A DNA stretch of 64,000 nt. Origin: Bryum argenteum. Its lineage: Eukaryota; Streptophyta; Bryopsida; Bryales; Bryaceae. Positions 1-12,828 of this stretch are shown in pieces. A program made the translations under genes and the position numbers. The notes beneath the pieces were generated by a model, which ran no database searches, was not told where the DNA came from, and saw only the letters and a list, made by a program, of their open reading frames with translations. Location of the stretch: positions 26,254,364 to 26,318,363 of the forward strand of contig CM073322.1 of assembly GCA_037043015.1 (NCBI GenBank), given 5' to 3'. The stretch's first letter is position 1. Each line of letters starts with the position of its first letter.

Positions 1-680
1 CTAGGCACCTTATTCCTAAAGACTCCAAATGTCAAACTTTGAAGAACCATGAATTCTTTATTTGATGTATGTTTTTGACAAATTTGTTGGGTAGGATTCC
101 AAATCAAACTATATTGTGTAGTAAAGACGTTACATCTATTCTAGATGATATAAAATAAGGGTGAGCATAATTGTGCAAGAAGCTTTTGTTTTTGGTTTAT
201 ACAACTAGAGGCATGTTATACCATCGTGAGCCAATTGTTTGAAATCATGTCTTGAATTTACACAAGTATGATCTAAGAATAAATTTCAATAACTTTCAAG
301 TTGGAAGTTCTTTGGTCCAAATAATTTTGGCAATAGCTTTGCAAAAATAAATAAATCAAATTGTCCGTAAAAAGCTATACCTCTTCATCTATTGTTGAAC
401 TTTAACTTTGATTTTTGAAATAGACCTTAATTTGAATCTAGTTATTGTAGTAAGGATATCTATTCATTATAAGATGTGAGAAAGATATGACATTCAATTA
501 AGTGCAAGAGGTCTTGTTTTTTATTGTTTTTCATTTGTCAATTTTTTTATCATACATCACCGTTACAAGGCTCAAATCATAATCATAAATTTCTTGGCCT
601 AAAAGTGTTATTGAGAAATAGAAATTGCAAGTAATGAAGATGCTCTATATTTCTAAAATGATTCATTTTAGTTATTACGC
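1..680 (+). repeat. Old dispersed AT-rich repeat, copy 1 (cut by window edge)
   Basis: This AT-rich stretch aligns by eye with 14,640-15,640 and with the reverse strand of 33,330-34,400. Shared landmarks in order are a 'ggattccaaatcaa'-like segment, 'gcatgttataccat', a 'ttggaagtt' block and 'ctcttcatctattgttg'. The copies are strongly diverged and hold no credible reading frame, so this is an old non-coding repeat of unknown class. The left edge is lost at the window start. Confidence 0.5.
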
Positions 681-1334
681 CTTCCTAATTTGAAATTTGC
701 ACGGTTAGCTTATTGATTTTAACTTGAAAGCAAGGTCCAAGCCCACGACCGTGCGCGACCTAAAACCGTGGTCAAAAGGGGTAGCCTACGACCGTATTCC
801 ACGCACGCTCGCACTTCAGTGCCGCCGAAGACTATCGACGCCAGTGTGAGTCGAACAGGAAACTACAATTGAAACTCTCGATAGCAATCGGTACGTATTG
901 CTCCGCAAGTGATGATGTAGTCGTGCGCAGACTTCTGTGACCGATTCGCGTTTGCCCAGCTTCTCGATCCATACTTTTCTATTCCAGTCTGCCGGTAACT
1001 CACCCATCACTGCCGCGCTTTTTCCGCATCTGCAGATCGGAGCTTCCAAGGTTCGTTCTCGAGCCTCTCGAACCAATTCCTTCCACGCGTTTTGAATTCT
1101 GGCGCCCATTCTGCACTTCTTGGTCATTCGGAGCCATTTGGGTTCTTGGTGTGTCGGCATGGCGCAGTCGATTTGACCCCCGTGTAGTTTGAATTGTGAA
1201 CCCTAGAAGATTCTTGTGATTCTTGCGCTGTTTAAAGTAGAAGATTTTAGGGTAGGAAATGTGGGGCAGGGCAGGGAATTGGTAGACTAATGCCGGTTCT
1301 TGTTGAGATGTTTTGACAGTGTTGGATTGAAACG
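681..1334. other. Intergenic, upstream of the EGF-like gene
   Basis: This stretch holds the presumed promoter and 5' leader of the gene starting at 1335. It includes a GC-richer patch near 740-830 built on 'acgaccgtgcgcgacc'. A minus-strand frame of 114 codons (816-1160) has no recognisable motif and may be chance. No clear TATA box was found. Confidence 0.4.
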
Positions 1335-2927
1335 ATGAGGTTCACCATTTGCTGTCTGGCGATCCTTCTTTTAGCTGAAGGCGTCCTGTTTACAAGCTCC
1401 CAGGACGATGGCGCTGTGACCAATCCTTCATGCGATCCTCAATGCAGAACTGGCAGTTGCGATGTTGAGCATAACTGCATGTGTCTCCCATATTCACCCT
1501 CTTTAGAGCAGGGCATATTCTTAGGGTACGAAAAGTCTTATTTAAACCTTCAGACTCTGAAATTTCCAGACAGCTTGGTTGCACGAATGTCCAATTAATT
1601 TTTTTGAATATGTTGCTTGTGAAATGGCTGTACCCATTTTGCACTGAAGAATGAAAGTAACCTCGCTTTTCGCTGCGATATAAATACCATGATAGTTGAA
1701 CAATCAGCATCGAGAGAGGCTTAAGAGATTGAAGATTTCAGAGTATGAAGCATTTTCAGTGAATAGGTTGCTTGCACGAATGTCCAACTCAAAATTTCGT
1801 GTATATTGCTTATGATACGCTACTACCATTTTAGAACTGAAACTTTGAAAATAACTTCAAGGATGCTTACATTCTGCTGTGATGTAAGTATCATGTTGGT
1901 TAATTGATTGTAGCTTGCCGTTTTGCAGCGGGGAGTTTTGTGATCAGCCGGCGCATTATTGCGGAGCTGCAACGAACCTCCAATTCTATTGCATCGACAA
2001 CGATGGAAACAGCACATGTGGCGCCATGGCAGATCAAAGCCCTACATGCATCTGTCACGCTGGATACACGGGTGAGAAGTGTGAGATTGCAGGGGCTCCA
2101 TGTGGAGTAGGCTATTGCTACAACAATGCAACATGCTTGAATGGAGCGACCTGCGCTTGTCCACCCGGTTGGCAAGGCAACGCCAACTGCTCTTTAGCTT
2201 CTTCCGAGAGCGACAACGGCGATAGTTCGACCATCAAGGTGCGGCATATTCCACAAAAATCACATCAGCTCTTTTTCACTTTTGCACTATAAACATTGAG
2301 TTAGGGTAGAGTGCTTAAAAGTGGCGCAAGACTAAAAATGGCTCGCCAGAGGAGTTACATAATAGCTTCGAAGGTTGATAATCAATGTACTTGCTATGAA
2401 CATCTATGAACATTTTAGGAGCACCTATAAGTCCAACTTCAAAATCTTACAAGAGTCCAAAAATGATGGATCCAGTATGTTCAGTCTTCTAACTACTTCT
2501 TCCATTTGTCAATGCACACAACTTGCTTGCTTCGTTAACTTCACTACGGATTTGCCACGCTAAAATTTGAGTCATCATGGAGTTACCTTTTGTTGCTGAT
2601 CAATCTGAGATCAATCTGAGTTACCTTATGTTGCTAATGTTGCTTCTTGTACGTACGGTAATTTAACGTGTTTTGGGTGGGGATGGTGGGCAGTGGTGGG
2701 GTGGTCTCCTGATCACAGGTGCAGTTATTGCTGCGGTGTCGGTAGGAGCTGCTTTCGCTATCAAGAAATACAGGGAAAGAACTGAAGGTGCGAGCCGATT
2801 CAATGAGCTGAAGAAGTCGCAAATGAGGGCCAGGGCAGAATCAGATGATGAATACGACAGTGATCCTTATGAAGATGAAGTTCAGGGGCAGCCTGGGAAG
2901 AAGACCTCGAGAGGCGCACAGCCTTAG
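1335..2927 (+). CDS. Small EGF-like type I membrane protein
   Basis: Three exons are proposed: 1335-1525, 1929-2238 and about 2694-2927. Phases agree (2, then 0) and give about 244 residues. Residues 1-22 form a hydrophobic signal peptide. The lumenal or outer part is cysteine-rich, with EGF-like spacing such as CICHAGYTGEKCE and CACPPGWQGNANC. Exon 3 encodes one membrane segment (about residues 169-190) followed by KKYRER and an acidic tail rich in D, E and S. The likely role is a cell-surface or secretory-pathway protein that presents EGF modules outside and a short tail in the cytosol. EGF-like proteins of this kind occur in plants, but I cannot name the ligand. The exon 1 donor (AGG|GTACGA) is the least certain junction. 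A candidate 3' end lies near 3280-3360. Confidence 0.72.
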
Positions 2928-4618
2928 TTAGTAGCTTAGCTTCTTTGCATTGACATATAATCAGCAGTTTAGACAGCAGCATAATACATGCTTCGCCGAA
3001 TTACTACTTCCGAGCCTCATAGGTACTGTAATCTACATTCGCTAGTTCTTGTTGCCCTCTTTGACTTGAATTTGTTGGTGTGGTTCTCAGCTAGGGATAG
3101 GTGATCTTTGTTTCGCATTTGTATCATCTCCATTTCTGATAACTAAGCTTGTCATCGCAAGGATGGTGTCAAGTTGGTGCTGTGGAGACTTTTACTCTGT
3201 CAATTGAGTTTTGGAGTCATGCATGTAAGACGATACGAACTGTACTTGCAGCTTAAGTACATGTTACAGACTCTGTAATATATGATGTTGTCAAGATTTC
3301 TCCAGCCTCACTTGTTGAGGCTTTTCAGCTTCATATGCAATGAACTTCTATATTTATGGTGATGATAACTCTTTCAAAGTTGTAGCTTTTCAAGAAGCCT
3401 TACATCGGCCTTATTTTCGGTTGTGAGGGTTTTGGGCATCGTTTGGGCATGCCTTAAATCGTTGGATATCTGATGAAGATTCTGTGAGTTCAGTTTTAGA
3501 AGGTCAAGGAAGGGTGTGTGAAATTAAATGAAAACAGATAACCCGTAAAGAAGAGAAGCTCAAATTGGGTCGATTTGCTTTAAATAGATGAGATTTCTGA
3601 ACAAAAACTGAAATTTGACTCAATATCTGTTCGGTAAAACTTGATAAAAATAAGTGGGTAAATTAATTACAGTCATAAAACAAGGTCCTACGGTTGAATA
3701 TTCAAGAATTGAATCCACACAAAATTTGTTCAGATATGGCCGTCTGGAGGGTCACAGTAGAGCTTCTCCTTCAGGATTTAATGCGAAGGGCTACTTTATT
3801 TGGAATATTGCCTGTTCCGAGACATCTCATTTCGAAAGCACGTTCCCACCTACACATTTCTCATTCCTGAGCAGGAATCTTTTGAATTTTTACTCAACCA
3901 CATCAGGAACTTTTGGATTGAAGTTCCTCATTCCAGATCAATTTAGCTGTGGTTTTTCTGGGCTCCACTACTCTGACCTTAGCTCATGCTTAAATACTCA
4001 ATTTTCCACCAGTCTGACGATCGGCACGGAATAAGTGTACAAAACCTTCAAAATTGTCACGAAGAAATCTCATGTTTCATGAAGTGTACAGCTGAATTCC
4101 TTGATCTTGGTACTTGAAATTGTCGTCTCCGATGTCTCCTTATACTTTGAACCTGTTGGTGAAGCCACACGGAAATTCTTGGTTACTTTTGCTAATGAAA
4201 CAGCCAAATTGCAATAGAAACAGCCAAATCTGGAGAGGTCGGAGAATCACTCAATCTTTCGAGATTCATGCCCTCGTGGTTGAATGTCTGAAGAGATAAT
4301 TTCTATGGGGTTACGCACAAGGATCAATAATTATGGGTTTAGGGTTGAGGAGTCCAAAAGCCTCCGCATCATTTGATCTTGGTGCATAAAATTAACGTCC
4401 TCGATGCCTCCGCATGGTGAAGTCACAGGGAAATTCTTGATTGCTTGCCAAGTGGATTAGTCGTGGCCAATGGACATAGCCACAGTTGGAGAGATTGACT
4501 ACCAGCTCGGAAGAATCACTCAACTTCTTGCTTGAATGTCTGACTTCGCCGGGGTTCTGCGCGAGGGTCATCGTTGTGGGTTTTGGGTTCTAGACTTGGA
4601 ATTATCGCAGGTCCGATC
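2928..4618. other. 3' UTR and intergenic
   Basis: The first 350 bases look like the 3' UTR of the EGF-like gene. The rest is AT-rich. An open frame at 3654-4034 (126 codons) shows no motif, no splice partners and no codon bias, so I do not call it a gene. The promoter of the next gene should lie in 4300-4618. No TATA box stands out. Confidence 0.4.
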
Positions 4619-6905
4619 ATGGCTGGATTCGCAGAGAGGTTACGGAAAGCTATATCCCGAATCTCAATAACGCAGAATAAGGCTCTCCGATCGTTGCCAG
4701 CGATGGAGAGGTCTCTCGTGCCGGTTCTCTCCATAGCGAGCACTGTCTACGGATTCGGCGCCCGCGTGCGCTGCCTACTTTACCAGCTTGGCGTTTTGCG
4801 TCGAACAAGGTTCACATCCTACACCAAAATCAATCGAATCACTTCGATTATTTCTTTGTATCTCACTTCAATGTAACCATCCTTTGCAGGCTTCCTGTGC
4901 CTGTGATCAGTGTGGGCAACTTAACATGGGGCGGTACCGGGAAGACTCCTATGGTGGAGTATATAGCTCGTCACTACATTGCTGCTCGCATTAGCCCGCT
5001 CATTCTCTCTCGGGTACGCATCAGACATGTTCTATCCGGGAGTTGCTCTGATATAGACTTTAGGGTTTTCGGAGTTACAGGCAATGACGGTCTAAGGTGA
5101 CAGCCTGCAGGGTTACAGAGGCGGTGATGAAGTGCGTCTTCTTCAAAAGCACCTGCATGACACCCCTACAACGTTAGGTGTTGGTTCTAACCGGGCAAAC
5201 GTTGCACTCTCCCTTCTCCAAAACATCAAAGGTCTTGGCCATGCCTGTGAGGACACCATCAGCGTCGCCATTCTTGACGATGGAATGCAGGTCAGGACAC
5301 CGCTGCTGACATCCCGTTTTGCTTGAACCTCGTGTATCAAATCTTTTGTACTGACCCACCGCTTGCTGGAAAGCAATAATTTTCTGAACTTGGCAAGTGA
5401 GGAATAGAGTCAATGAAAGGATTGAATCGGAGCTTCGTGATACTGTTCCGTGTATATTGAATTTGAGGGTTTGGTTGATGCAGCACTGGGCACTGGAGCG
5501 TGATTTGGAGATCGTGATGATCAACGCTGTGTCGTTGTGGGGAAATGGGAGGCTTGTACCACGGGGACCGATGCGAGAGTCACTTGAAGCACTCAAGCGG
5601 GCTCATGTGGTGGTTCTCCACCATGCTGCATTGGTACCACTCGGTTCTTTCTACCAAGGACATTCTTTGATGCGAATCAATATGTGAAAGCTCAAATTTG
5701 CAGGAATTGGAGTCATTATACGTGGAAAGTGATCAAGAGGTTCGAGTGTACACTCATTCTCCATTAAGTTACTTATTCGAGCATTGCAGGTGTCAGATGA
5801 CAAGTTAAAGTTTATCAGGCATGAACTCGAGCCTTTCCTCAACAGAAGCTCCATCGTGCTAAGCAGTCACATGCGCCCACTTTCCTTGTCCCGATGTGCG
5901 ACGAATTCGCGCAACGAGATTTCAGAGCTTCCATTGGTGATTGTCAAAGACGCTGTTATCCTTTGTGTTTCGGCTATTGGGTGCCCAGAGTCTCTTGATC
6001 TTGTCCTTCTACAGGTGCTTACAATGGTCCCATGGTTGATACTACCCTTTTGAGAGCTCGCTTGGTTTATTGAAACACAACACTTGATGAGCAACTATTA
6101 GATTCCATGAGCGAAACCTGCGAGGTTTTTTCTTATAATCGTTGGGTGTGTTCTCAGGAAGGCGCTTTTCATGTTGAGCGCTTGGATTTCAGTGATCATC
6201 ACACGTTTGAGGATGAGGTGAGTCCTCCGTATCATTGCAATCTTCGTACCATATGCAATCTATTCTTCGAAGTTGTACATTACGAGAATCGCTTTTTCGA
6301 TGGAACTAAAGCGTATCTCTCTCAAGCATGATAGTTATCTATCTCTTGTCAAAGTGAAACTACAACTTTTTGTTATACTGCTCCATCAACAACATGATTA
6401 TGATATCTAACAAAATCAAGTACCTAAGAGTGAGAAACCATTCAACCGTACAACCAGCTCGTGGTCACTACGTAACACAAGGAAGCTCTTCGCAGGATCT
6501 GAGAGAAGTCGGCGAGGTGTTCAAGCAGCTCGAATCGAGGTACCCGTGTCAAAGGGTTATGCTCGTCACCACTGAGAAGGTGCGTGTTACGCTTTTGTCT
6601 TACATGATTCCGCAGCAGCAGCTTTAGAATTTAGTGATCAGAATGATTATGAGCTCGATCTTTTGATGGTTTTTACACTGATGACTGAAGTTTGATGAGA
6701 TTCGCTTTTGTGGGCGATGCAGGACTACATGCGGGACCCAAGTGTGATGATGCAGCTTGGGAATCTGGGAGACGGAGTACATGTTCTCAACTCAGCCTTG
6801 GAGATCGTAGACCACCATGGCAATTCTCAGCTTTTCACGAAGCTGCTCACTTCTGTGGTGCCGACGAAGAACTCTTTCACCTCAAACCGGCCGAGAACGG
6901 CATGA
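4619..6905 (+). CDS. LPXK: Tetraacyldisaccharide 4'-kinase (LpxK), plant type
   Basis: LpxK transfers the gamma-phosphate of ATP to the 4' position of the lipid A precursor tetraacyldisaccharide 1-phosphate. In plants the pathway is thought to be mitochondrial. Eight exons are read: 4619-4809, 4890-5013, 5111-5290, 5484-5633, 5790-6014, 6158-6217, 6496-6579 and 6723-6905. All phases agree and give 398 residues, the usual length of plant LpxK. Seen directly: the P-loop [12 protein letters not shown] (residues 73-84), RGGDE after the second intron, ILDDGMQ (159-165), [12 protein letters not shown] in exon 4 and DHHTF (303-307), all family landmarks. The N-terminus is rich in R, S, A and hydrophobics, compatible with a targeting peptide. 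The first ATG in frame was chosen. No break is visible, so the gene looks functional. Confidence 0.9.
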
Positions 6906-8423
6906 TGATGTGGAAGGATGCATCTACACCAACGCTCTTTCGGAAAGATTCGTAGGTCATCATCTTTTGAATCAGGAAAAATCCATGATCGAATCAGTAA
7001 TTTGTCCCTTTCATTCGGCTGCCGGACTGTCGGATCTCTCCAATCATTGATCTACACTTCCGGTGTCTTATTATCTGTTCTCTCTGCATTGAATTTACAG
7101 CGCTTTGTACTTTATTTGTGTTTTTTATACCAAAATTTGAAGCTATTGAAATCCCCAATGTCATTCGTGTGGATCAGACGACGGTTATTACGATATGTTC
7201 AAAGAATACGATTCCGGTTCTTGAGTGAGCACAGTCGATTCAACCACCGTAGGTTAATAGCTGGTCCGGCACTTAGTAGCGGAATAATAATTTGAAGTGT
7301 AAAGTTGCATTCGGCACAATTCCAATATTTTCAATTTTTTGAAAATGGACAAATTTGATTCTGGCCATATTAGAGCATCGGCAATGCAGCCCCTCCAAGC
7401 AAGCCCTCACAACGATGGAGAGGTTTATGGAGGGAGAAACTTGAAGGGAACAATAGGGAGCCTCACTCCAAACTTATTTGGATTTCAACTTATGATTGAG
7501 AAGATTTTACACAATTTTGACAACCATCTTAAATAATTTCTTATAGTTCTCGGCTCTCTTTTTATGTTGATTTTCTGTCGGATGAGCTATTAACTTACAG
7601 TATCCGGAGGGAGACAATCAATTTTTTGTAAGAATTTGTGACATGATTGGGGTGATACATTCAAGATGATATGGTATCGTTTGAAGAGATTAGGTACTAA
7701 TTTCAAGTTGAAAGGGAAGAAATGTTTCACCGAAATGAATGAGGTAGGAGGAGGGTTTAACAACTGGAATGGTATAAATATATCTACTATGGAGAGAGCA
7801 ATATATTTAAGGTATGTGGCTTGAAGTCCACATAGTGCCAAACATCACTTACTAGGATCTTTCAAGGAAGAGGTACATTAGAGCTTTTAACTTTAGCCTT
7901 TTATGTACCCACAACTCATAAGTAAGACTGATCAATCCTGGGAACACACATGGATTCCACTTCCAAATTTCACAACTCACTCAAGATAATTCCAAAATTT
8001 ATGATTCTAATTAATCTAATTTCCTACATACTTTATACAAAGTCAAAATTCATGGGTTTCAATACCAAGAAGCCAACGGCAATAGGCGCTCAAACAGCAG
8101 TCAGTAATTGCGGCCTACCACGACATCATCCGTAGAACTGGCGCCCAGTCGTGCAGAACTGTCCTCCAGCATCGCCACGGCCACCATGCGCTGTGGCGAC
8201 ACTGCGAGCTCCACTTGGTGCACCCACATCACAGCCAAGTGGCCCCTTGCACTTCAGCAACCAAGCTCTCCCATAACGCAATTTCCCATGCAAGCCCTTT
8301 TGCTCATTATAAGCTCATCACATCTCTTGTCTCTTGCCATTCTCAACCTTACTCACTCACCCCGCCGTCATTCACTTTCCCACACTTTTCCCCCCTTCGC
8401 CATATCAACCGATTGTGAGCTAG
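6906..8423. other. Intergenic plus promoter of the VOC gene
   Basis: This holds the LpxK 3' UTR, AT-rich spacer and, from about 8,100, a C-rich promoter region. A TATA-like 'cattataagctc' lies near 8,305. The segment at 7,370 ('agagcatcggcaatgcag') resembles the edge of small plant transposons, but no partner end was found. No gene is supported. Confidence 0.4.
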
Positions 8424-8500
8424 GTCAGTACACTGATTTGCTTTACATTCCGCAGAGGATCACTCGATTTCGGCTAATATTGCTTCTTCCTGCAGACACT

Positions 8501-9067
8501 ATGGCTAACAACCGCGGAAACCTGGCTTACGTCGTCGTGTACGTTCCTAATCCGACCGAGGCGGCTGAGTTTTACAAGAAGGCATTCGGCTTGGAGATTC
8601 GATCTCAGAACAAGAGTCAATCGTGAGTAACCCTTTTTTTCTCGTTTTATTTCATCAAATGCCGATGGGTTCTATATTGATTTGTTGACACGACGCTTGC
8701 AGATGGGTTGAGATGGAAACTGGAGAGACGACTCTGGCTTTCACGCCCCTGAAGCAGCGTGAGACCAAGTTGATCGGAGGTGTTGATGAAGCTAACGCAT
8801 CGAACAACACTGTCGATATTTGTCTCAACTTTGCCGATGTCGAGGCTGCACACAAGGTACAACAATGTTCTAATTTTTTCTTCACTAGGGTTTTGGAGCT
8901 CGTGTGCTAGCTTGCTTACATGTTGTTGTGTGAGCGTGCAGCACGCCATAGCCTCGGGAGCTACGGATGTAGCTGAGCCGGAGGACAAGCCATGGATGCA
9001 GAAAGTGTCGTATGTGAAGGATATCTGCGGCAATGTCATCCGCATGGGATCTTATGTCAACAAGTAG
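8501..9067 (+). CDS. Small VOC-superfamily (glyoxalase/bleomycin-resistance fold) protein
   Basis: Three coding exons, 8501-8622, 8703-8856 and 8942-9067, give 133 residues with consistent phases. A further intron in the 5' UTR (about 8424-8495) is supported by GTCAGT and by TGCAG five bases before the ATG. The protein starts with a beta strand and helix typical of one VOC module (AYVVVYVPNPTEAAEFYKKA), followed by WVEMETGETTLAF and a C-terminal strand ending in IRMGSYVNK. One module with a beta-alpha-beta-beta-beta pattern repeated across the chain is the usual 120-140 residue length for this superfamily. Members include glyoxalase I, dioxygenases and resistance proteins. The typical glyoxalase I metal-binding set is not evident, so lactoylglutathione lyase activity should not be assumed. 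The likely location is the cytosol, as there is no signal peptide. Confidence 0.82.
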
Positions 9068-9563
9068 AGAGAGAGATCATGCTTCGGTCAACTTGTGAAT
9101 GAGTTGAGAAGGAGAAACATTAGATCGGTAGTTTGTAGATGAAGATTTGAGTAACATGGACGTTTTCGTTGTGCATATCGCAGTTGCAATGGAGGTATGG
9201 TAGGCTTAGTTGTGAGCTTCCGTCTCTCATTCGCTTGTACAAATCAGTTTGAAACTGCAATAAAGGTCTATGTTGCAGGATGTCCTGTTCCTTCGCTGAT
9301 GTTTGAGTACAATCGAATACTGAAATATCTTGAAAAGAAAAAATTCCTTTGCTGACATTGGAGTGTATCGAATACTGAAATATCTCGAAAGAGGGGAAAA
9401 CTTAACCCAAGAGTTCGATGTGAGGAAAATAATTTAGAGAAACATACCATTCTACAGTAGAATGGTTCAAAATTGAGTAGGTCTCAGAGCTATAGGTTAA
9501 ATACATCTATTTTCTGACACAGGCCATTCATTCACCATACTTGGAGTAATGACATGTGTGATT

Positions 9564-9745
9564 GGCTATTTTTCAGTGAGTAATAGATAGGCTATTTTTC
9601 AGTGAGTAATAGATAGGCTATTTTTCAGTGAGTAATAGATAGGCTATTTTTCAGTGAGTAATAGATAGGCTATTTTTCAGTGAGTAATAGATAGGCTATT
9701 TTTCAGTGAGTAATAGATATGCTATTTTTCAGTGAGTAATACATA
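9564..9745 (+). repeat. 26-bp tandem repeat, 7 copies
   Basis: Seven head-to-tail copies of a 26-bp unit starting 'ggctatttttcagtgagtaa' are present. The first six look identical, and the seventh differs at two bases. It lies about 500 bases past the VOC stop codon. Identity between units implies recent expansion or homogenisation. There are no spacers, so it is a minisatellite and not a CRISPR-like array. Confidence 0.95.
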
Positions 9746-10780
9746 GAGAAGATCATGTTGGCTTATTTTTGTGATATTTTGAACTGCTTGCATACTTACA
9801 AATTTTAGAAGTGATAAATGTAGGTACACTTGTAATCATTCACCCTACTGCGTGTACATATGAAGAACATACTACCCAAGGAAACTTTCATTTTGGGTAG
9901 TCTGTTTATGAGGTGCTGTTCAGATTTAGGTTCTCTTAACCTAATGACTTCTCCATGCAATGATGTCATGAACTCACTACAAACATTGTCCGGTATGTCT
10001 TTATTTCCAATTTCAAGAATTCATTACTCATTGGAAAAGAGTCTTTGGAAAAGAGTCTATAAGCGATAATTTCATTTGCAATATATTTTTTCTAGTGTTC
10101 CCTACGCATAAAAACTGCTTGCAGCGGCAACATCCGTGGAATTTTCTGTTCTGAAACATGAACCATTATTGAAAACCTTACTATATCCGTTGAACGAATG
10201 AACCGATAAATCAGATCAGTGTCAAATAAAATCTTAAGTCTTTGTGAAAACAGTAGTAATCAAAATGTCAAATTGCAAATTTTCAATGTTCTGTGTCAAG
10301 CGATCTACTCAATTGATATGATACATTTCTAGTATAACAATTCCCATTCACATACCTAGTTGAAAGTATTATTTACACTTGCCTACAAAACAACCTTTCT
10401 GCAAACCCCTTCTACACAGGGTTTAATCGCTCCTGGCCGCAAATCGCTTGCAACGTCGCATTCCTAAGCAACACAAAATCAAAAAGGTAATCTTTCCGAT
10501 CGCCAGTAAACCACAAAAATGGTAACTTCCATATCCAACAATGCAATGTACCCCTAAAAACAGAAACGGACCTGAATTGCATACACCAACAGACGCAAGA
10601 AGGTAACCATTCTACAGTCGTCTGATACTGAACATTGAGAAGGCTTAGAGAATTTGTACCTGAATTTCTTAAGGGTAAGTTGCGCTTGCACAAAACTGAT
10701 GCTGGTGGGTGACGAGTATGTACATTCCCGTGCAGGAGGAGCCATGGCATGGAAACATTAAGGAAGGGGATGTTTTAGCT
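9746..10780. other. Intergenic and 3' UTR of the next gene
   Basis: AT-rich DNA with no supported gene. The right third (about 10,400-10,780) is richer in GC and probably includes the 3' UTR of the minus-strand gene that ends at 10,781. Confidence 0.4.
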
Positions 10781-12828
10781 TCATCTATCCAGTGCTTGGT
10801 TTCGTTCCTCAACAAACCCCATAGCTTCGGATGCAACAAACTCCTCATCCCGGAACCTAGACAGGAACTGCACAAGTCGGTAGACATCGGAAAAGTTTGA
10901 CACAGGGCCGAAGGAAGCGCGCACGGCCATGAATCCCCAGTTCCGCTCCAGAATCCCGACATCAGAGCTCGATCGCTCGTGGGGCGCGCCACCAAGCAGA
11001 TTCGCCAGCCCGGGGTTATTGAAGTTTCCAATTGCAAGCTTGATATTGCACCGATTCGCCAGCTTCCGAACGATCTCCGGCGGCAGCACCGTCCCCGAAA
11101 AGTCCACGACATTGAAGCTCAGAATGCTACCCCGGTCCTTCACTGCGTGGGAGCCGTAGACTCGCACGAGATGCCGCGAGTCGTCTTCGTTGTGTCGCAA
11201 GCTCCGTAGCTGCTTGAGTAGCCACGCCACGAGCGCGCGCGTCCGCTTCTGTATCGCGCTCCAGCCGATCCGGTCCAACTGGAGCAACCCCAGGTTGAGC
11301 GCCGCGAATTGGAGGAGGTTCATGGTGTTGTCGGCAGGGCAGAGAATGTGACAATCGGCGCCTTCTTCCGGGGACTGGTTCCGGAGTAGCTGCACCTTTC
11401 CGGAGGTAGACGGTTGCACGCAGAAAGACTCCCGGCGGACGAGCAGAAACCCGAGTCCTGAGGGATACCCCACCATGTGGTGAAACGAACCGATGACAAA
11501 ATCCGGCTGGTGAATTTCCAGGTCGAGCGCGTTCATGGGGAGGAGCGTGGTAGCATCGATGCACACATTCCATCCGGATTGCTGGGCTTCCACGACCCAG
11601 CTCAGCGAGTGCTTCACGCCGGAAAGATTCGACTGTGCCGGGTACACGAACAGCCCTCCGTTGCTAATGTTTCTTCCTGCTTGTTGTCGTAGTAGCTTGT
11701 GAAGCTCATGGCTGTGGAAGCAAAGCTCCTTCCCCGTGACGGGCGCCAGCATTGCCCTCCCGCCAGCGCGAAGCGCGCTGTGAATCACTGGTCGCACCGC
11801 CGCGTGGTTGTCTTGGGACACTAACAGTGGACTGCCGCGTTGAAATGGGTAGCTCTCCGCTACTAATCGAAAGCTTTCTTGGAAGCCTACTGTGAAGATA
11901 ATCGAGTAATGACTTGATGTTGTGTTGAGCATATGAAGTAATCGCTTCTGTGTGTCGGTCACGTGTACGAATAATGGATTGTCTGAGCTTGAAACTACCG
12001 ACGCCGATCCCAAGCACGGCCCCTCCGCTAGCAGAATCTCCAAATGCTGCTCCACCTGCAATGACCGAAACGCGTGAGTAAAGTGAGTAAATTTTCCAGT
12101 AACTAAAGATAAGAAAGGGAGCCAATTAGTTGGTGCAGGACCTGGAAATTTGAGTATAGAGCGAAGCTGGCGTAGTCGAGGTAGACGAGCTTCTGAAGAT
12201 TAAGCTTGGGGTACTGGTCGCGGCGAATATGGTCGACCTGGAGGTTATTGAAGTAATCCTCGAATTCTTCCAGGAACTCTTCTTCGGCGTCGTCGAAGGC
12301 AGGCAACACTGGCGGGCCGCTCTCAAATTCTTCCTCTTCCGGAAGCGATGACGACGTCCAATCGCTCACAGTCTTCTCCAACCGCTTGGAATTTGCGGGA
12401 TCCCAGCTCGTGCGCCGGCTCTCCACCATTGTCGCATGATCGCGCTTGTACTCCCAGCTCCCGCGCCGGCTCAGGTCGTGCCCGCCCTCGGAGCTCCATG
12501 AGCTCTCGCTCGACTTGCGCCCGGGGCGCACACTCGGCGTGACGGGGAACAGCGTCTCGGCGAAGGAAATGTTGTCATCCGTGTCGTCGGTGTCGTAATT
12601 CGGCTCCAGGGGCGCCACGACGGGGATGTTTGGCTTCAACACCCTGCCGTTTCCCAACAAGCTCGGGGTCCTCCGATGAGCGATGGGCGGTGTTCGCGGC
12701 GCCTGCGGCTTGCCATAGCTCGCTGAGTGGAATACATCCTCACGATCATCGTCGCCGTTGTCTCTCTGCTGCGTCAAGTCCGTTCGTGACCCTACCTTCG
12801 ACCGAAACTTCGAAAATTTCGAAAACAT
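10781..12828 (-). CDS. Molybdenum-cofactor-sulfurase-like PLP-fold protein with altered lysine site
   Basis: Two exons, 12828-12142 and 12055-10781, join in phase 0 to give 653 residues. Residues 1-210 are a Ser/Pro/acidic, probably disordered extension (RRTPSLLG, SSESSWSSEGG). Then follows a fold-type I aminotransferase/NifS-like domain opening with YLDYASFALYS, as in the sulfurase domain of Mo-cofactor sulfurase. Expected landmarks are DATTLLPMN and the motif SFHHMVGYPSGLGFLLV. In active sulfurases the latter reads SFYK-x-FGYPTG, with the lysine forming the Schiff base to PLP. Here that position (about residue 422, bases 11,477-11,479) is His. Plants have a subfamily of such proteins described only as PLP-dependent transferase-like, and I place this one there. 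No MOSC domain follows. It is unlikely to be a classical cysteine desulfurase. Its role is unknown. Confidence 0.8.

Noticed and set aside
816-1160. 114-codon minus-strand frame, possible divergent gene
   Set aside because: No recognisable domain or splice structure; kept only as a note.
3654-4034. 126-codon plus-strand frame
   Set aside because: No motif, no splice partners, AT-rich region; chance frame is likelier.
9564-9745. CRISPR-like regular repeat
   Set aside because: Units abut with no spacers and the genome is plant; it is a minisatellite.
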